64,000 bases of DNA from contig NZ_JBHUEJ010000036.1 of assembly GCF_042680565.1 (NCBI RefSeq), positions 62,001 through 126,000 on the forward strand, written 5' to 3'. The notes under the pieces are model-generated. The model saw only the letters and a program-made list of their open reading frames with translations, ran no database searches and was not told the origin of the DNA. This DNA comes from Ottowia flava (lineage in GTDB: Bacteria > Pseudomonadota > Gammaproteobacteria > Burkholderiales > Burkholderiaceae_C). Shown one piece after another: positions 18,258-26,151 of the stretch. The position numbers and the translations under genes are program-made. Numbering within the stretch: the first letter of the stretch is position 1; each line of letters begins with the position of its first letter.

Positions 18258-19349
18258 TCAGGTGTCCTTGGAGATCGTGATGCTCGGGAATTTGCTGGAA
18301 AAGTCCTTGGCCTTCTGCGCGATCTCGATCGCGACCTGGCGCGCCACCGATTTGTAGATGCCCGCGGCCTCGCCATCCGGATCGGCGATCACGGTCGGGC
18401 GGCCGGAGTCCGCCTGCTCCCGGATGCTGCGCGACAGCGGCAGCGCGCCCAGGTAGTCGATGCCCTTCTCAGCCGCGTAGCGCTTGCCGCCCTCGGCGCC
18501 GAAGATGTGGTCGACATGGCCGCAGTTCGTGCACACGTGTACCGCCATGTTTTCCACCAGCCCCAGGATGGGCACGCCCACCTTCTCGAACATGGCCACG
18601 CCCTTGCGCGCGTCCGCCAGGGCGATGTCCTGCGGCGTGGTGACGATGACGGCGCCGGTCATCGGCACGCGTTGGCTCAGGCTGAGCTGGATGTCGCCGG
18701 TGCCGGGCGGCATGTCGACGATCAGGTAGTCCAGCGCCTTCCAGTTGGTCTGGCGCAGCAGCTGGTCCAGCGCCTGCGTGGCCATGGGGCCGCGCCAGAT
18801 CATGGCTTCGTCCGGGTCGACCAGAAAACCGATCGACATGATTTGCACGCCGTAGTTTTCCAGCGGCTCCATGCTCTGGCCGTCCAGGCTTTCGGGGCGG
18901 CCGTTCACGCCCATCATCAGCGGCACGCTGGGGCCGTAGATGTCGGCGTCCAGAATACCGACCTGCGCGCCTTCGGCCGCCAGAGCCAGCGCCAGATTGA
19001 CGGCGGTGGTGCTCTTGCCCACCCCGCCCTTGCCGGACGCCACGGCCACGATGTTCTTGACCTGCGGCAGCAGCTGCACGCCGCGCTGCACGGCGTGGGC
19101 CACGATCTGCGTGGTGACGTTGACCGACACGTTGGTCACGCCCGGCACGCCGCGCGCGGCCGCCACCAGCGCCTGGCGCAGCGCCGGCACCTGGCTCTTG
19201 GCGGGGTAGCCCAGCTCGACGTCGAAGGCAACGTCGCCGCCGTTCACCTGCAGGTGCTTCAGTTGCTTGGTCGACACGAAATCCTTGCCGGTGTTCGGGT
19301 CGGTCACGGTTTGCAGCGCCGCCAGCAGCGCGCCTTGGTCCACGGACAT
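18258..19349 (-). CDS. mrp: Mrp/ApbC iron-sulfur carrier ATPase
   Basis: Mrp (ApbC) is a cytoplasmic P-loop ATPase of the MinD/ParA-like class that carries and transfers [4Fe-4S] clusters. The 363-residue product has an N-terminal MIP18 (DUF59) domain (about 5-80), a deviant Walker A SGKGGVGKST (105-114), VDMPPGTGD (Walker B region), and the CTNC pair of the VHVCTNCGHVD segment that binds the cluster. Domain order and length are standard. It is followed by a terminator, and metG and other housekeeping genes lie further on. The patatin gene diverges from it with a 68-base gap. Confidence 0.95.
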   Translation of the reverse strand: MSVDQGALLAALQTVTDPNTGKDFVSTKQLKHLQVNGGDVAFDVELGYPAKSQVPALRQALVAAARGVPGVTNVSVNVTTQIVAHAVQRGVQLLPQVKNIVAVASGKGGVGKSTTAVNLALALAAEGAQVGILDADIYGPSVPLMMGVNGRPESLDGQSMEPLENYGVQIMSIGFLVDPDEAMIWRGPMATQALDQLLRQTNWKALDYLIVDMPPGTGDIQLSLSQRVPMTGAVIVTTPQDIALADARKGVAMFEKVGVPILGLVENMAVHVCTNCGHVDHIFGAEGGKRYAAEKGIDYLGALPLSRSIREQADSGRPTVIADPDGEAAGIYKSVARQVAIEIAQKAKDFSSKFPSITISKDT

Positions 19350-19417
19350 GGGAATCTTTTCTTATCTGCGTGAATAAGCCGCCAAGTCTATCGAACCCCT
19401 GGTAACACCTCCTTAAG

Positions 19418-20653
19418 ATGGTTGTTATGACCTTGCCATCTGCCCGGCCGCCCGCCGATCCCTCTCGCCCGCACACCGGGCTGGTGCTGAGCGGCGGTGG
19501 CGCCCGCGCCGCCTACCAGGTGGGCGTGCTGCGCGCGATCCGCGCCATCCGGCGCGAGGCGGGCATGGCGCAGGCGCCCAACCCGTTCCCGATCGTCTGC
19601 GGCACCTCGGCCGGCGCGATCAACGCGGCCGCGCTGGCCGCGGGGGCCGACCATTTCGACACGGCCGTGCGCCGCCTGACGCGCGTGTGGACCCACATCC
19701 ACGCCCAGGACGTGTACCGCGCCGACGCCTGGGACGCACTGCGCGCCGGCACGCGCTGGGTGTCGCTGCTGTCGCTGGGCTGGGCGCTGACGCAATTGCG
19801 GCACGCGCGCCCGCGCTCGCTGCTCGACAACGCGCCGCTGGGCACGCTGCTGCGCACACAGATCCCGCTGGGGCGCATCCCGCTGATGCTCGCCAATGGG
19901 CATCTGCAGGCGCTGTCGATCGCGGCGTCGAGCTATGCCACCGGCGAGCACGTCACCTTCTACGAATCAGCGCACGCGGTTGCCCCGTGGTCGCGCGCCC
20001 AACGCAACGCCGTGTCGGCGCGCATCGGCGTGCCGCATCTGCTGGCCTCGTCGGCCATCCCGTTCATCTTTCCGGCGGGCGAAGTGGCGGTCGACGGTCA
20101 AGACAGCTGGTACGGCGACGGCACCATGCGCCAGGTCGCCCCCATGTCGCCGGCGATCCACCTGGGCGCCGACCGCGTACTGGTCATCGGCGCCGGTCGC
20201 GCCAACGAACCGCGCACGCCCACGCCGGCCAAAGCGCCCGCGTACCCCACCCTGGCCCAGGTAGCCGGGCACGCCCTGTCCAGCATCTTTCTGGACACCC
20301 TGGCCGCCGATATCGAGCGCACGCAGCGCATCAACCACACGCTTTCGCTCATCGCGCCACAGGCGCGGTCGCACAGCGCGCTGCGGTCCATCGATCTGCT
20401 GGTGATCTCACCGTCCCAGCGCCTCGACGATCTGGCGCTGCAGCACGTCGGCGAGTTGCCCGGCACGGTGCGCACGCTGCTGGGCATTCTGGGCGTCAGG
20501 CCGAAAGACCGCGCCAGCGGGGCGCTGGCCAGCTACCTGCTGTTCGAGCCCGGCTACACCCGCGCGCTGATGCAGCTGGGCTGGAGCGACGCGCTGCGCC
20601 AGAGAGACGACGCCGAGCGCTTTTTCGGCTGGCAAGGCGCGCAGGCCGCCTGA
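19418..20653 (+). CDS. Patatin-like phospholipase
   Basis: Predicted serine lipid acyl hydrolase with the Ser-Asp dyad of patatins. The 411-residue product has the oxyanion loop VLSGGGARAAYQ (about 23-34), nucleophile motif GTSAG (about 62-66), and YGDGTMRQ (about 228-235), where DG takes the place of the usual DGG/DGA Asp motif. No signal peptide is clear. The first ATG (19418) is used; an ATG nine bases later is equally possible, as neither has a strong ribosome site. It converges with the histidine kinase gene at 20669, 15 bases away. Substrate unknown; related bacterial proteins act on phospholipids or membrane lipids. Confidence 0.85.
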   Translation: MVVMTLPSARPPADPSRPHTGLVLSGGGARAAYQVGVLRAIRAIRREAGMAQAPNPFPIVCGTSAGAINAAALAAGADHFDTAVRRLTRVWTHIHAQDVYRADAWDALRAGTRWVSLLSLGWALTQLRHARPRSLLDNAPLGTLLRTQIPLGRIPLMLANGHLQALSIAASSYATGEHVTFYESAHAVAPWSRAQRNAVSARIGVPHLLASSAIPFIFPAGEVAVDGQDSWYGDGTMRQVAPMSPAIHLGADRVLVIGAGRANEPRTPTPAKAPAYPTLAQVAGHALSSIFLDTLAADIERTQRINHTLSLIAPQARSHSALRSIDLLVISPSQRLDDLALQHVGELPGTVRTLLGILGVRPKDRASGALASYLLFEPGYTRALMQLGWSDALRQRDDAERFFGWQGAQAA

Positions 20654-20668
20654 ACTGGCGCGATTGGT

Positions 20669-21994
20669 TTAAGCCGGTCTCTCCACCATGTCGAGAACAA
20701 AGCGCGCCACCAGGCCGAGCATGTCGGTCCGGTTGGCCAGGGTCAACGTGCCACCCAAGCGCGCAGCTGCCACCTGACATATCGCCAGACCCAAGCCGCT
20801 GCCGGCGCCCTGCTGCCCCGGGACGCGGTAGAAGCGATCAAATACGCGCTCCAGATGCGCATCCGGGATACCCGGGCCTTCATCGAGGACTTCCAGCACG
20901 GCGCATGTCGGTTGCGCGCACAACCGCACCGTCACCCGACCGCCCGCCGAGCTGTGGCGCAAGGCGTTGTCCAGGAGGTTGACCAGCAAGGTGTGGGTTG
21001 CTTCCGAGTCGACGCCGGGCAGCCCCGCCCCGTCGTCTTCCACGCCCATGTCTATCTGCCGCGCGTCGGCCAGCGGCAGCAGCTCCTTGACCACCTGCTG
21101 AGCGAGTGCGCTCAGTGATACGTGCTCCACGACCTCCACCGGCCGATCCAGCCGCGCCAGCGCCAGCAGCTGCGCCACAAGCCGCGTCAGCCGCCCGGCG
21201 GCCGCGTGCACAGTCTGGGCGGCCGGCAGCAGGGTCGAGCTACGCGCCGCTTCGGCCATTTCATGGGTTTGCAGCGACAGCGCCGCGACGGGCGTGCGCA
21301 GCTCGTGCGCCGCATCCTGAATGAAATGACGCTGCTGTTCAAAAGCGGTGGCCAAACGCGTCAGCAAGGCGTTGATCGAGCCGACGAAGGGGCGAAGCTC
21401 GTCCGGAGCCGCCTGCTCGTCCAGCGGGACGAGGCGACCAGGGTCCTGGTCCTGTACGCGCATGCGCAACCGCTCCATCGGCCGCAGCGCCCAGCGCACC
21501 GCCAGCATGGCCAACAGGACCGACAGCGGCGTTAAGGCCAGGACCGCCAACGCCGCCGTCCAGGCGCGGCTGCGCAGCTCGGCCGCGCGAAAGCGCCCGC
21601 TTTGCACGATCTGCACGGTGCGGTCCGTCGAGTGCGCCGTCAGGACTCGCCATTTTTCCGTTTCAACGCTGAGGTCGTGAAAACCATCCGTCGGTTGCAG
21701 CGGCACGCGCACGCTGGGCCAAGACGATTGCTGCAGCACCCGCTCCGGCGACCACATCTGCGCAATCAGCGCGCCCCAGTCGTGCACGTTGCGCTCGGGC
21801 TCCACCGCGGGGGGCACCACCGGCTCGTCCACGTGCAGGTAGGCATCGGCCAGCGCGCGCATCTGCCCGTCCATGAAGGTGCTGTCCAGGTAGTCGGCCG
21901 TGACGTAGGTCAGCACCGCCATCGCCAAGGCTGCGCCGACGTGAAAGGCCGTCAGCAGCACCAGCAGGCGGGCGCGCAGCGAGCTCAGGCGCAT
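20669..21994 (-). CDS. Sensor histidine kinase (QseC/TctE-like)
   Basis: Membrane sensor kinase partnered with the regulator encoded just upstream. The 441-residue protein has a membrane helix at about 8-32, a periplasmic sensor domain of roughly 110 residues, a second helix (about 143-168), a HAMP-like stretch, the H-box FIQDAAHELRTP with phospho-acceptor H230, and a HATPase domain with NLLDNALRHS and GSGLGLAICQ. The ATG at 21994 shares one base with the TGA of the regulator gene, indicating translational coupling. Signal unknown. Its family relatives respond to carboxylates, metals or antimicrobial peptides. Confidence 0.92.
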   Translation of the reverse strand: MRLSSLRARLLVLLTAFHVGAALAMAVLTYVTADYLDSTFMDGQMRALADAYLHVDEPVVPPAVEPERNVHDWGALIAQMWSPERVLQQSSWPSVRVPLQPTDGFHDLSVETEKWRVLTAHSTDRTVQIVQSGRFRAAELRSRAWTAALAVLALTPLSVLLAMLAVRWALRPMERLRMRVQDQDPGRLVPLDEQAAPDELRPFVGSINALLTRLATAFEQQRHFIQDAAHELRTPVAALSLQTHEMAEAARSSTLLPAAQTVHAAAGRLTRLVAQLLALARLDRPVEVVEHVSLSALAQQVVKELLPLADARQIDMGVEDDGAGLPGVDSEATHTLLVNLLDNALRHSSAGGRVTVRLCAQPTCAVLEVLDEGPGIPDAHLERVFDRFYRVPGQQGAGSGLGLAICQVAAARLGGTLTLANRTDMLGLVARFVLDMVERPA

Positions 21995-22680
21995 CACCGC
22001 GCGTCCGCCACGGTCCGCAACCAGGCGGGCGCAATGCGCCAGCCTAAGCCGCGCACGTTCAAGATCAGCTCGTCCGGCAGCTTCTTGCGCAAGGTGTAGA
22101 TCAGCGTATCTACGGCGTTGCTGCTGACCTCTTCGCCCCACGCGTAGATGCGCTCTTCCAGCTCGCTGCGCGACAGCACGGCGCCCGGGCGGTCCAGCAG
22201 CGCGTGCAGCAACGCGTATTCGCGCGCCGTCAGCGCCACGCGCTCGCCGCGCAGCAGCAGTTCGCGCGTGGCCAGGTCCAGCTGCACATCGCCCGCGCCT
22301 GCGCGTTGCTTGCTGCCGCCCTGGCGCCGGCGCACCAGTGCACGCACGCGCGCCAGCAGCTCGTCCACCTCGAAGGGTTTGATCAGGTAGTCGTCCGCGC
22401 CTTGGTCTAGGCCGGCCACGCGGTCTGCGAGCGCATCGCGCGCGGTCATCAGCAGTAGCGGCATCTCGTCCTGGCGCGCGCGCAGACGCCGCACCAGGCT
22501 AAGGCCGTCGCCGTCCGGCAGGCCAAGGTCCAGCACCGCCAGCACATAGCCATGCTCGGTCGGCATGGCCAGCGCGTCGCCCAGGCGTTGAGCCCAGTCG
22601 ACCGCGAAGCCCTCGCGCATCAACGCCGCCTGCACGGCCGAGCCGATCATGACGTCGTCTTCCAGCAGGAGGATCTTCAT
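21994..22680 (-). CDS. OmpR-family response regulator (QseB/PmrA-like)
   Basis: Two-domain regulator: receiver (1-120) with acidic pocket LLEDD, phospho-acceptor D51 (VLDLGLPDGDG) and KPFEVDELLAR; winged helix (about 130-220) with LTAREYALLHALL and a NAVDTLIYTLRKKL recognition helix. 228 residues, a standard length. It overlaps the kinase start by one base and lies 13 bases after the SDR gene, so the three form SDR-regulator-kinase in one transcript. It likely controls that operon, among other targets. Confidence 0.93.
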   Translation of the reverse strand: MKILLLEDDVMIGSAVQAALMREGFAVDWAQRLGDALAMPTEHGYVLAVLDLGLPDGDGLSLVRRLRARQDEMPLLLMTARDALADRVAGLDQGADDYLIKPFEVDELLARVRALVRRRQGGSKQRAGAGDVQLDLATRELLLRGERVALTAREYALLHALLDRPGAVLSRSELEERIYAWGEEVSSNAVDTLIYTLRKKLPDELILNVRGLGWRIAPAWLRTVADAR

Positions 22681-22693
22681 GCGCGCAAGGGCC

Positions 22694-23641
22694 TCAGGCG
22701 CTGTACGCCGACTGGCCGCCGTCGATGACGTAGGTGCCGCCGGTCAGGTGCGGGTGGTCACTGGACGCCAGCATCAGCGCGAAGGCCGCGACTTCCTCTG
22801 GCGTGGCCAGGCGCTTGTCGCCCGGCAACTTGGCCCTGGCCCACTGCGTGATGGCGACGTCCCACACCTTGTCCGGCAGGCTGGTCATGCCAGCCAGACG
22901 CCGTACGAAATCGGTTTTGGTCGTGCCTGGCAGCAAAGCGTTGACGCGGATGCCGCTGTCGGCGTAATCAAAGGCAGCCGCCTGGACCAGGCCGATCAGC
23001 GCGCGCTTGCTGGCGGAATACGCCGACTTTTTGGCGCCCGACGACAGCGCTGCGGTGGACGAGGTGACTACGATGCTGCCCTTCTTCGCCTGAATCATGT
23101 GCGGCAGTTGGTACTTCATCGCCAGGAACACGCCGCGCACGTTGGTGTGCTGCACGTCGTCCCATTCAGCGCTGGTGTACTCGTGCAAGGGCTTTTCGAC
23201 CGTGATCCCTGCATTGTTGAAGGCTACATCAAGCCGCCCGTACAGGCGCATGGCCGCGGCCACGAAGGCTTCGACGTCTTTTTCCTGCCGCACGTCTGCG
23301 CGCACGTAGGTCGCCTCGCCCTGGCGGCTGCGGATCAGTTGCTCCACCTCCCGGCCCAGCGCTTCGCGGCGACCGCAGAACACCACTTTGGCGCCCTCTT
23401 CGGCAAATTGCAGGGCCGCGGCGCGGCCGATGCCGGAGGTGGCGCCGGTGACCATGACCACCTGGCCGGCATAGCGCCGCCGCGCGGGCGCCGGGGCCGC
23501 GGTCTGCGCCTGCACCGGCTGCGGCGTGCCCAAGCCAGCGGCACCGGCGGCCGCGGCGCCAGCCAGTGCCCAGCCCAGCAGGTGGCGACGGCCCGGCGTG
23601 GGCTCACGCGCAGTATCGGTCGAAGCAGTGTGCATATTCAT
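22694..23641 (-). CDS. Short-chain dehydrogenase/reductase with probable Tat signal peptide
   Basis: Classical SDR oxidoreductase (NAD(P)H-dependent). The Rossmann motif TGATSGIGR is at 65-73, NNAG near 138-141, and the catalytic YSASK later with upstream Ser; the C-terminus has YVIDGG. The first 46 residues are unusual for an SDR: a twin-arginine GRRHLLG (17-23), a hydrophobic Ala/Gly-rich stretch, and an AQA-like cleavage region. This resembles a Tat export signal. The substrate is unknown. It lies 13 bases upstream of the OmpR-type regulator, and this linkage is the main clue to its regulation. If the leader is real the enzyme acts in the periplasm. Confidence 0.82.
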   Translation of the reverse strand: MNMHTASTDTAREPTPGRRHLLGWALAGAAAAGAAGLGTPQPVQAQTAAPAPARRRYAGQVVMVTGATSGIGRAAALQFAEEGAKVVFCGRREALGREVEQLIRSRQGEATYVRADVRQEKDVEAFVAAAMRLYGRLDVAFNNAGITVEKPLHEYTSAEWDDVQHTNVRGVFLAMKYQLPHMIQAKKGSIVVTSSTAALSSGAKKSAYSASKRALIGLVQAAAFDYADSGIRVNALLPGTTKTDFVRRLAGMTSLPDKVWDVAITQWARAKLPGDKRLATPEEVAAFALMLASSDHPHLTGGTYVIDGGQSAYSA

Positions 23642-23834
23642 TGGGGTTTCCTTCTTCAGTTGCCATGCCCCAGCTTAGGCAGCCAGACTCACGGGAAAAT
23701 GAGGCCGCGCAACCCTTGTGTCGCCCGGTGTGCAGCGACGCAGTACTCGCCCACCTGCTACCGCGCCACGCGCCACCGCCCGCGTCCGTAGAATCGCCGT
23801 TTTGCCTGCTGTCCGCGCCCCGGCGCGCCTTGCC

Positions 23835-25964
23835 ATGCCTGTTCGCCAACTCTTCATCACCACCGCGCTGCCGTACGCTAATGGCACCTTCCACATCGGC
23901 CACATCATGGAATACATCCAGGCCGACATCTGGGTGCGCTTTCAACGCATGCAGGGCCACGCGGTGAACTTCGTGGGGGCGGACGACGCGCATGGCGCGC
24001 CGATCATGATCGCGGCCGAAAAGGCCGGCAAGACGCCCGAGCAGTTTGTGGACGACATCGCCGCGGGCCGCAAGCAGTACCTCGACGGCTTTTTGATCAG
24101 CCACGACAACTGGTACAGCACGCACAGCCCCGAAAACACCGCGCTGGCGCAGGCCATTTACAAGGACCTGAAAGCCAATGGCCTGATCGAGACGCGCACG
24201 ATCGAGCAGTTCTTCGACCCGGAAAAGGGCATGTTTCTGCCCGACCGCTTCATCAAGGGCGAGTGCCCCAACTGCCACGCCAAGGACCAGTACGGCGACA
24301 ACTGCGAGGTGTGCAGCGCCGTGTACGCGCCCACCGAGCTGATCAACCCGTATTCGGCCCTGTCGGGCGCGAAGCCGGAGCTGCGCACCAGCGAGCACTT
24401 CTTCTTCAAGCTGAGCGATCCGCGCTGCATCGAATTTCTGAACCAGTGGACCACCAGCGGCGCCGTGCAGCCCGAGGTGCTGAACAAGATCACCGAATGG
24501 ATCGCGCCGGGTGAGGACGGCAAGCCGAAGATGGGCGACTGGGACATCAGCCGCGACGCGCCCTACTTCGGCATCGAGATCCCCGACCAGCCGGGCAAGT
24601 ACTTTTACGTCTGGCTGGACGCACCCGTCGGCTACCTCGCCAGCCTGAAGAACTACTTCGACAAGGGCCTGGGCAAGACCGCGAGCGGCCAGCCCATGGA
24701 CTACGACGCCTTCATCGCCGACCCGGCCACTGAGCAGTACCACTTCATCGGTAAGGACATCATCACCTTCCACACCCTGTTCTGGCCGGCCATGCTGCAT
24801 TTCAGCGGTCGCAAGGTGCCGAACAAGGTGTTCGTGCACGGCTTCCTCACCGTGAACAACGGCGAGAAGATGAGCAAGAGCCGCGGCACGGGCCTGGACC
24901 CGCTGAAGTACCTGCAACTCGGCATGAACCCCGAATGGCTGCGCTACTACCTGGCGGCCAAGCTGTCGGGCCGCAACGAGGACATCGACTTCAACGCCGA
25001 CGATTTCCAGGCGCGCGTGAACGCCGACCTGATCGGCAAGTTCGTCAACATCGCCTCGCGCGCGGCAGGCTTCATCAGCAAGCGCTTCGACGGGCGCCTG
25101 TCGGTGATCGCCCCCGATGGGCTGGAGCTGGTGAACAAGCTGCGCGCCGCCCGCCCTGGCATCGAGTCCCTGTACGAGCAGCGCGAGTATGGCAAGGTGG
25201 TGCGCGAAGTGATGGCGCTGGCCGACCAGGTGAACAGCTTCGTCGATCTGCACAAGCCCTGGGAGCTGGCCAAGCTGCCGGGCCAGAACGAGCGCCTGCA
25301 CGACGTGTGCACCGCGTGCATCGAGACCTTCCGCATCCTGGCGATCTACCTGAAGCCCATCTTGCCCAAGCTCGCGGCCGACGTGGCGCTGTTCCTGATG
25401 GTGCCGCCCGAAACCATGGCCGACGTGGACAAGCCGCTGGGCGCGGGCTCGCAGATCGGCGAATACAGCCATCTGATGCAGCGCGTGGACGCCAAGCAGC
25501 TTGAGGCATTGTTTGAGCCTCCAGCCGGCGCCCAGCAAGCGCAGGCAGCTATCGAAGCAGAAGCAAATGCCGAGGCCTTCGCCCCGGGCGGCGAAGCCTT
25601 GGCCGACACCATCCCCATCGACGACTTCGCCAAGATCGACCTGCGCATCGCGAAAATCGAGCGCTGCGAGGCGGTCGAGGGCTCCACCAAGCTGCTGCGC
25701 CTGACGCTGGACGCGGGCGAGAAAAACGCCGACGGCAGCCCCAAGCTGCGCAACGTGTTCAGCGGCATCGCCAGCGCCTACCAGCCTGAGCAGCTGCAAG
25801 GCAAGCTGACGGTGATGGTGGCCAACCTCGCGCCGCGCAAGATGAAGTTCGGCGTGTCCGAAGGCATGGTGCTGGCTGCGAGCCACGGCGACGAGAAGGC
25901 GAACCCCTGCATCTTCGTGCTGGAGCCAACGCCTGGCGCCCAACCCGGCATGCGCGTACGCTGA
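23835..25964 (+). CDS. metG: Methionyl-tRNA synthetase
   Basis: Charges tRNA-Met with methionine. The 709-residue product has HIGH at 20-23, a zinc-binding knuckle (CPNCHAKDQYGDNCEVC), KMSKS near 345, the anticodon-binding helical domain, and a C-terminal EMAP/Trbp111-like dimerising tRNA-binding domain (about 590-709, from DDFAKIDLRIAKIE). The start at 23835 gives MPVRQLFITTALPYANG; an earlier in-frame GTG would add 39 residues not seen in the family. The linker between catalytic and tRNA-binding parts (about 555-590) is Ala/Gln/Glu-rich and overlaps a sequence resembling the intergenic repeat. A strong terminator follows. Confidence 0.97.
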   Translation: MPVRQLFITTALPYANGTFHIGHIMEYIQADIWVRFQRMQGHAVNFVGADDAHGAPIMIAAEKAGKTPEQFVDDIAAGRKQYLDGFLISHDNWYSTHSPENTALAQAIYKDLKANGLIETRTIEQFFDPEKGMFLPDRFIKGECPNCHAKDQYGDNCEVCSAVYAPTELINPYSALSGAKPELRTSEHFFFKLSDPRCIEFLNQWTTSGAVQPEVLNKITEWIAPGEDGKPKMGDWDISRDAPYFGIEIPDQPGKYFYVWLDAPVGYLASLKNYFDKGLGKTASGQPMDYDAFIADPATEQYHFIGKDIITFHTLFWPAMLHFSGRKVPNKVFVHGFLTVNNGEKMSKSRGTGLDPLKYLQLGMNPEWLRYYLAAKLSGRNEDIDFNADDFQARVNADLIGKFVNIASRAAGFISKRFDGRLSVIAPDGLELVNKLRAARPGIESLYEQREYGKVVREVMALADQVNSFVDLHKPWELAKLPGQNERLHDVCTACIETFRILAIYLKPILPKLAADVALFLMVPPETMADVDKPLGAGSQIGEYSHLMQRVDAKQLEALFEPPAGAQQAQAAIEAEANAEAFAPGGEALADTIPIDDFAKIDLRIAKIERCEAVEGSTKLLRLTLDAGEKNADGSPKLRNVFSGIASAYQPEQLQGKLTVMVANLAPRKMKFGVSEGMVLAASHGDEKANPCIFVLEPTPGAQPGMRVR
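25508..25556 (-). repeat. Repeat-like sequence inside metG linker
   Basis: This stretch reads GAGCCTCCAGCC, then AGCGCAGGCAGCTATC, resembling the minus-orientation intergenic repeat. It encodes residues of about 558-574 of MetG, in the flexible linker. The match is partial, so chance or codon bias is possible. Confidence 0.35.
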
Positions 25965-25985
25965 GTCCATCCACACCAACTGTGC

Positions 25986-26014
25986 AAGGGCCGACATCGA
26001 TCGGCCCTTTTTTC
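25986..26014 (+). terminator. Rho-independent terminator of metG
   Basis: Perfect 9-bp stem AAGGGCCGA / TCGGCCCTT with a 6-base loop, then a T-run from 26008. 22 bases after the metG stop. Confidence 0.92.
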
Positions 26015-26088
26015 TTGCGCGCGGCACCCCAAAGGACGGCGTTAGGCGCACACTGACAACCGCACATTCAAGGGGTGTCAGAAACTCA

Positions 26089-26109
26089 GATCATTACCAT
26101 ATGATGATC
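26089..26109. promoter_or_regulatory. Inverted repeat upstream of the first SulP gene
   Basis: GATCAT and ATGATC are separated by nine bases in an AT-rich stretch 43 bases ahead of the SulP start. Candidate regulator site; no protein can be named. Confidence 0.3.
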
Positions 26110-26151
26110 ATTTAGTTATCAACATTCGCCGTTCGCCCCGACGACACCTCC

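Noticed and set aside
19406..19415. CACCTCCTTA resembling the 3' end of 16S rRNA just before the patatin gene
   Set aside because: A ten-base match only, with no other rRNA sequence nearby; most likely chance.
23604..26051. 815-residue open frame antisense to metG
   Set aside because: High GC content leaves long stop-free frames opposite real genes. The translated product is rich in Ala/Gly/His/Arg with no motif, while metG on the other strand is complete.
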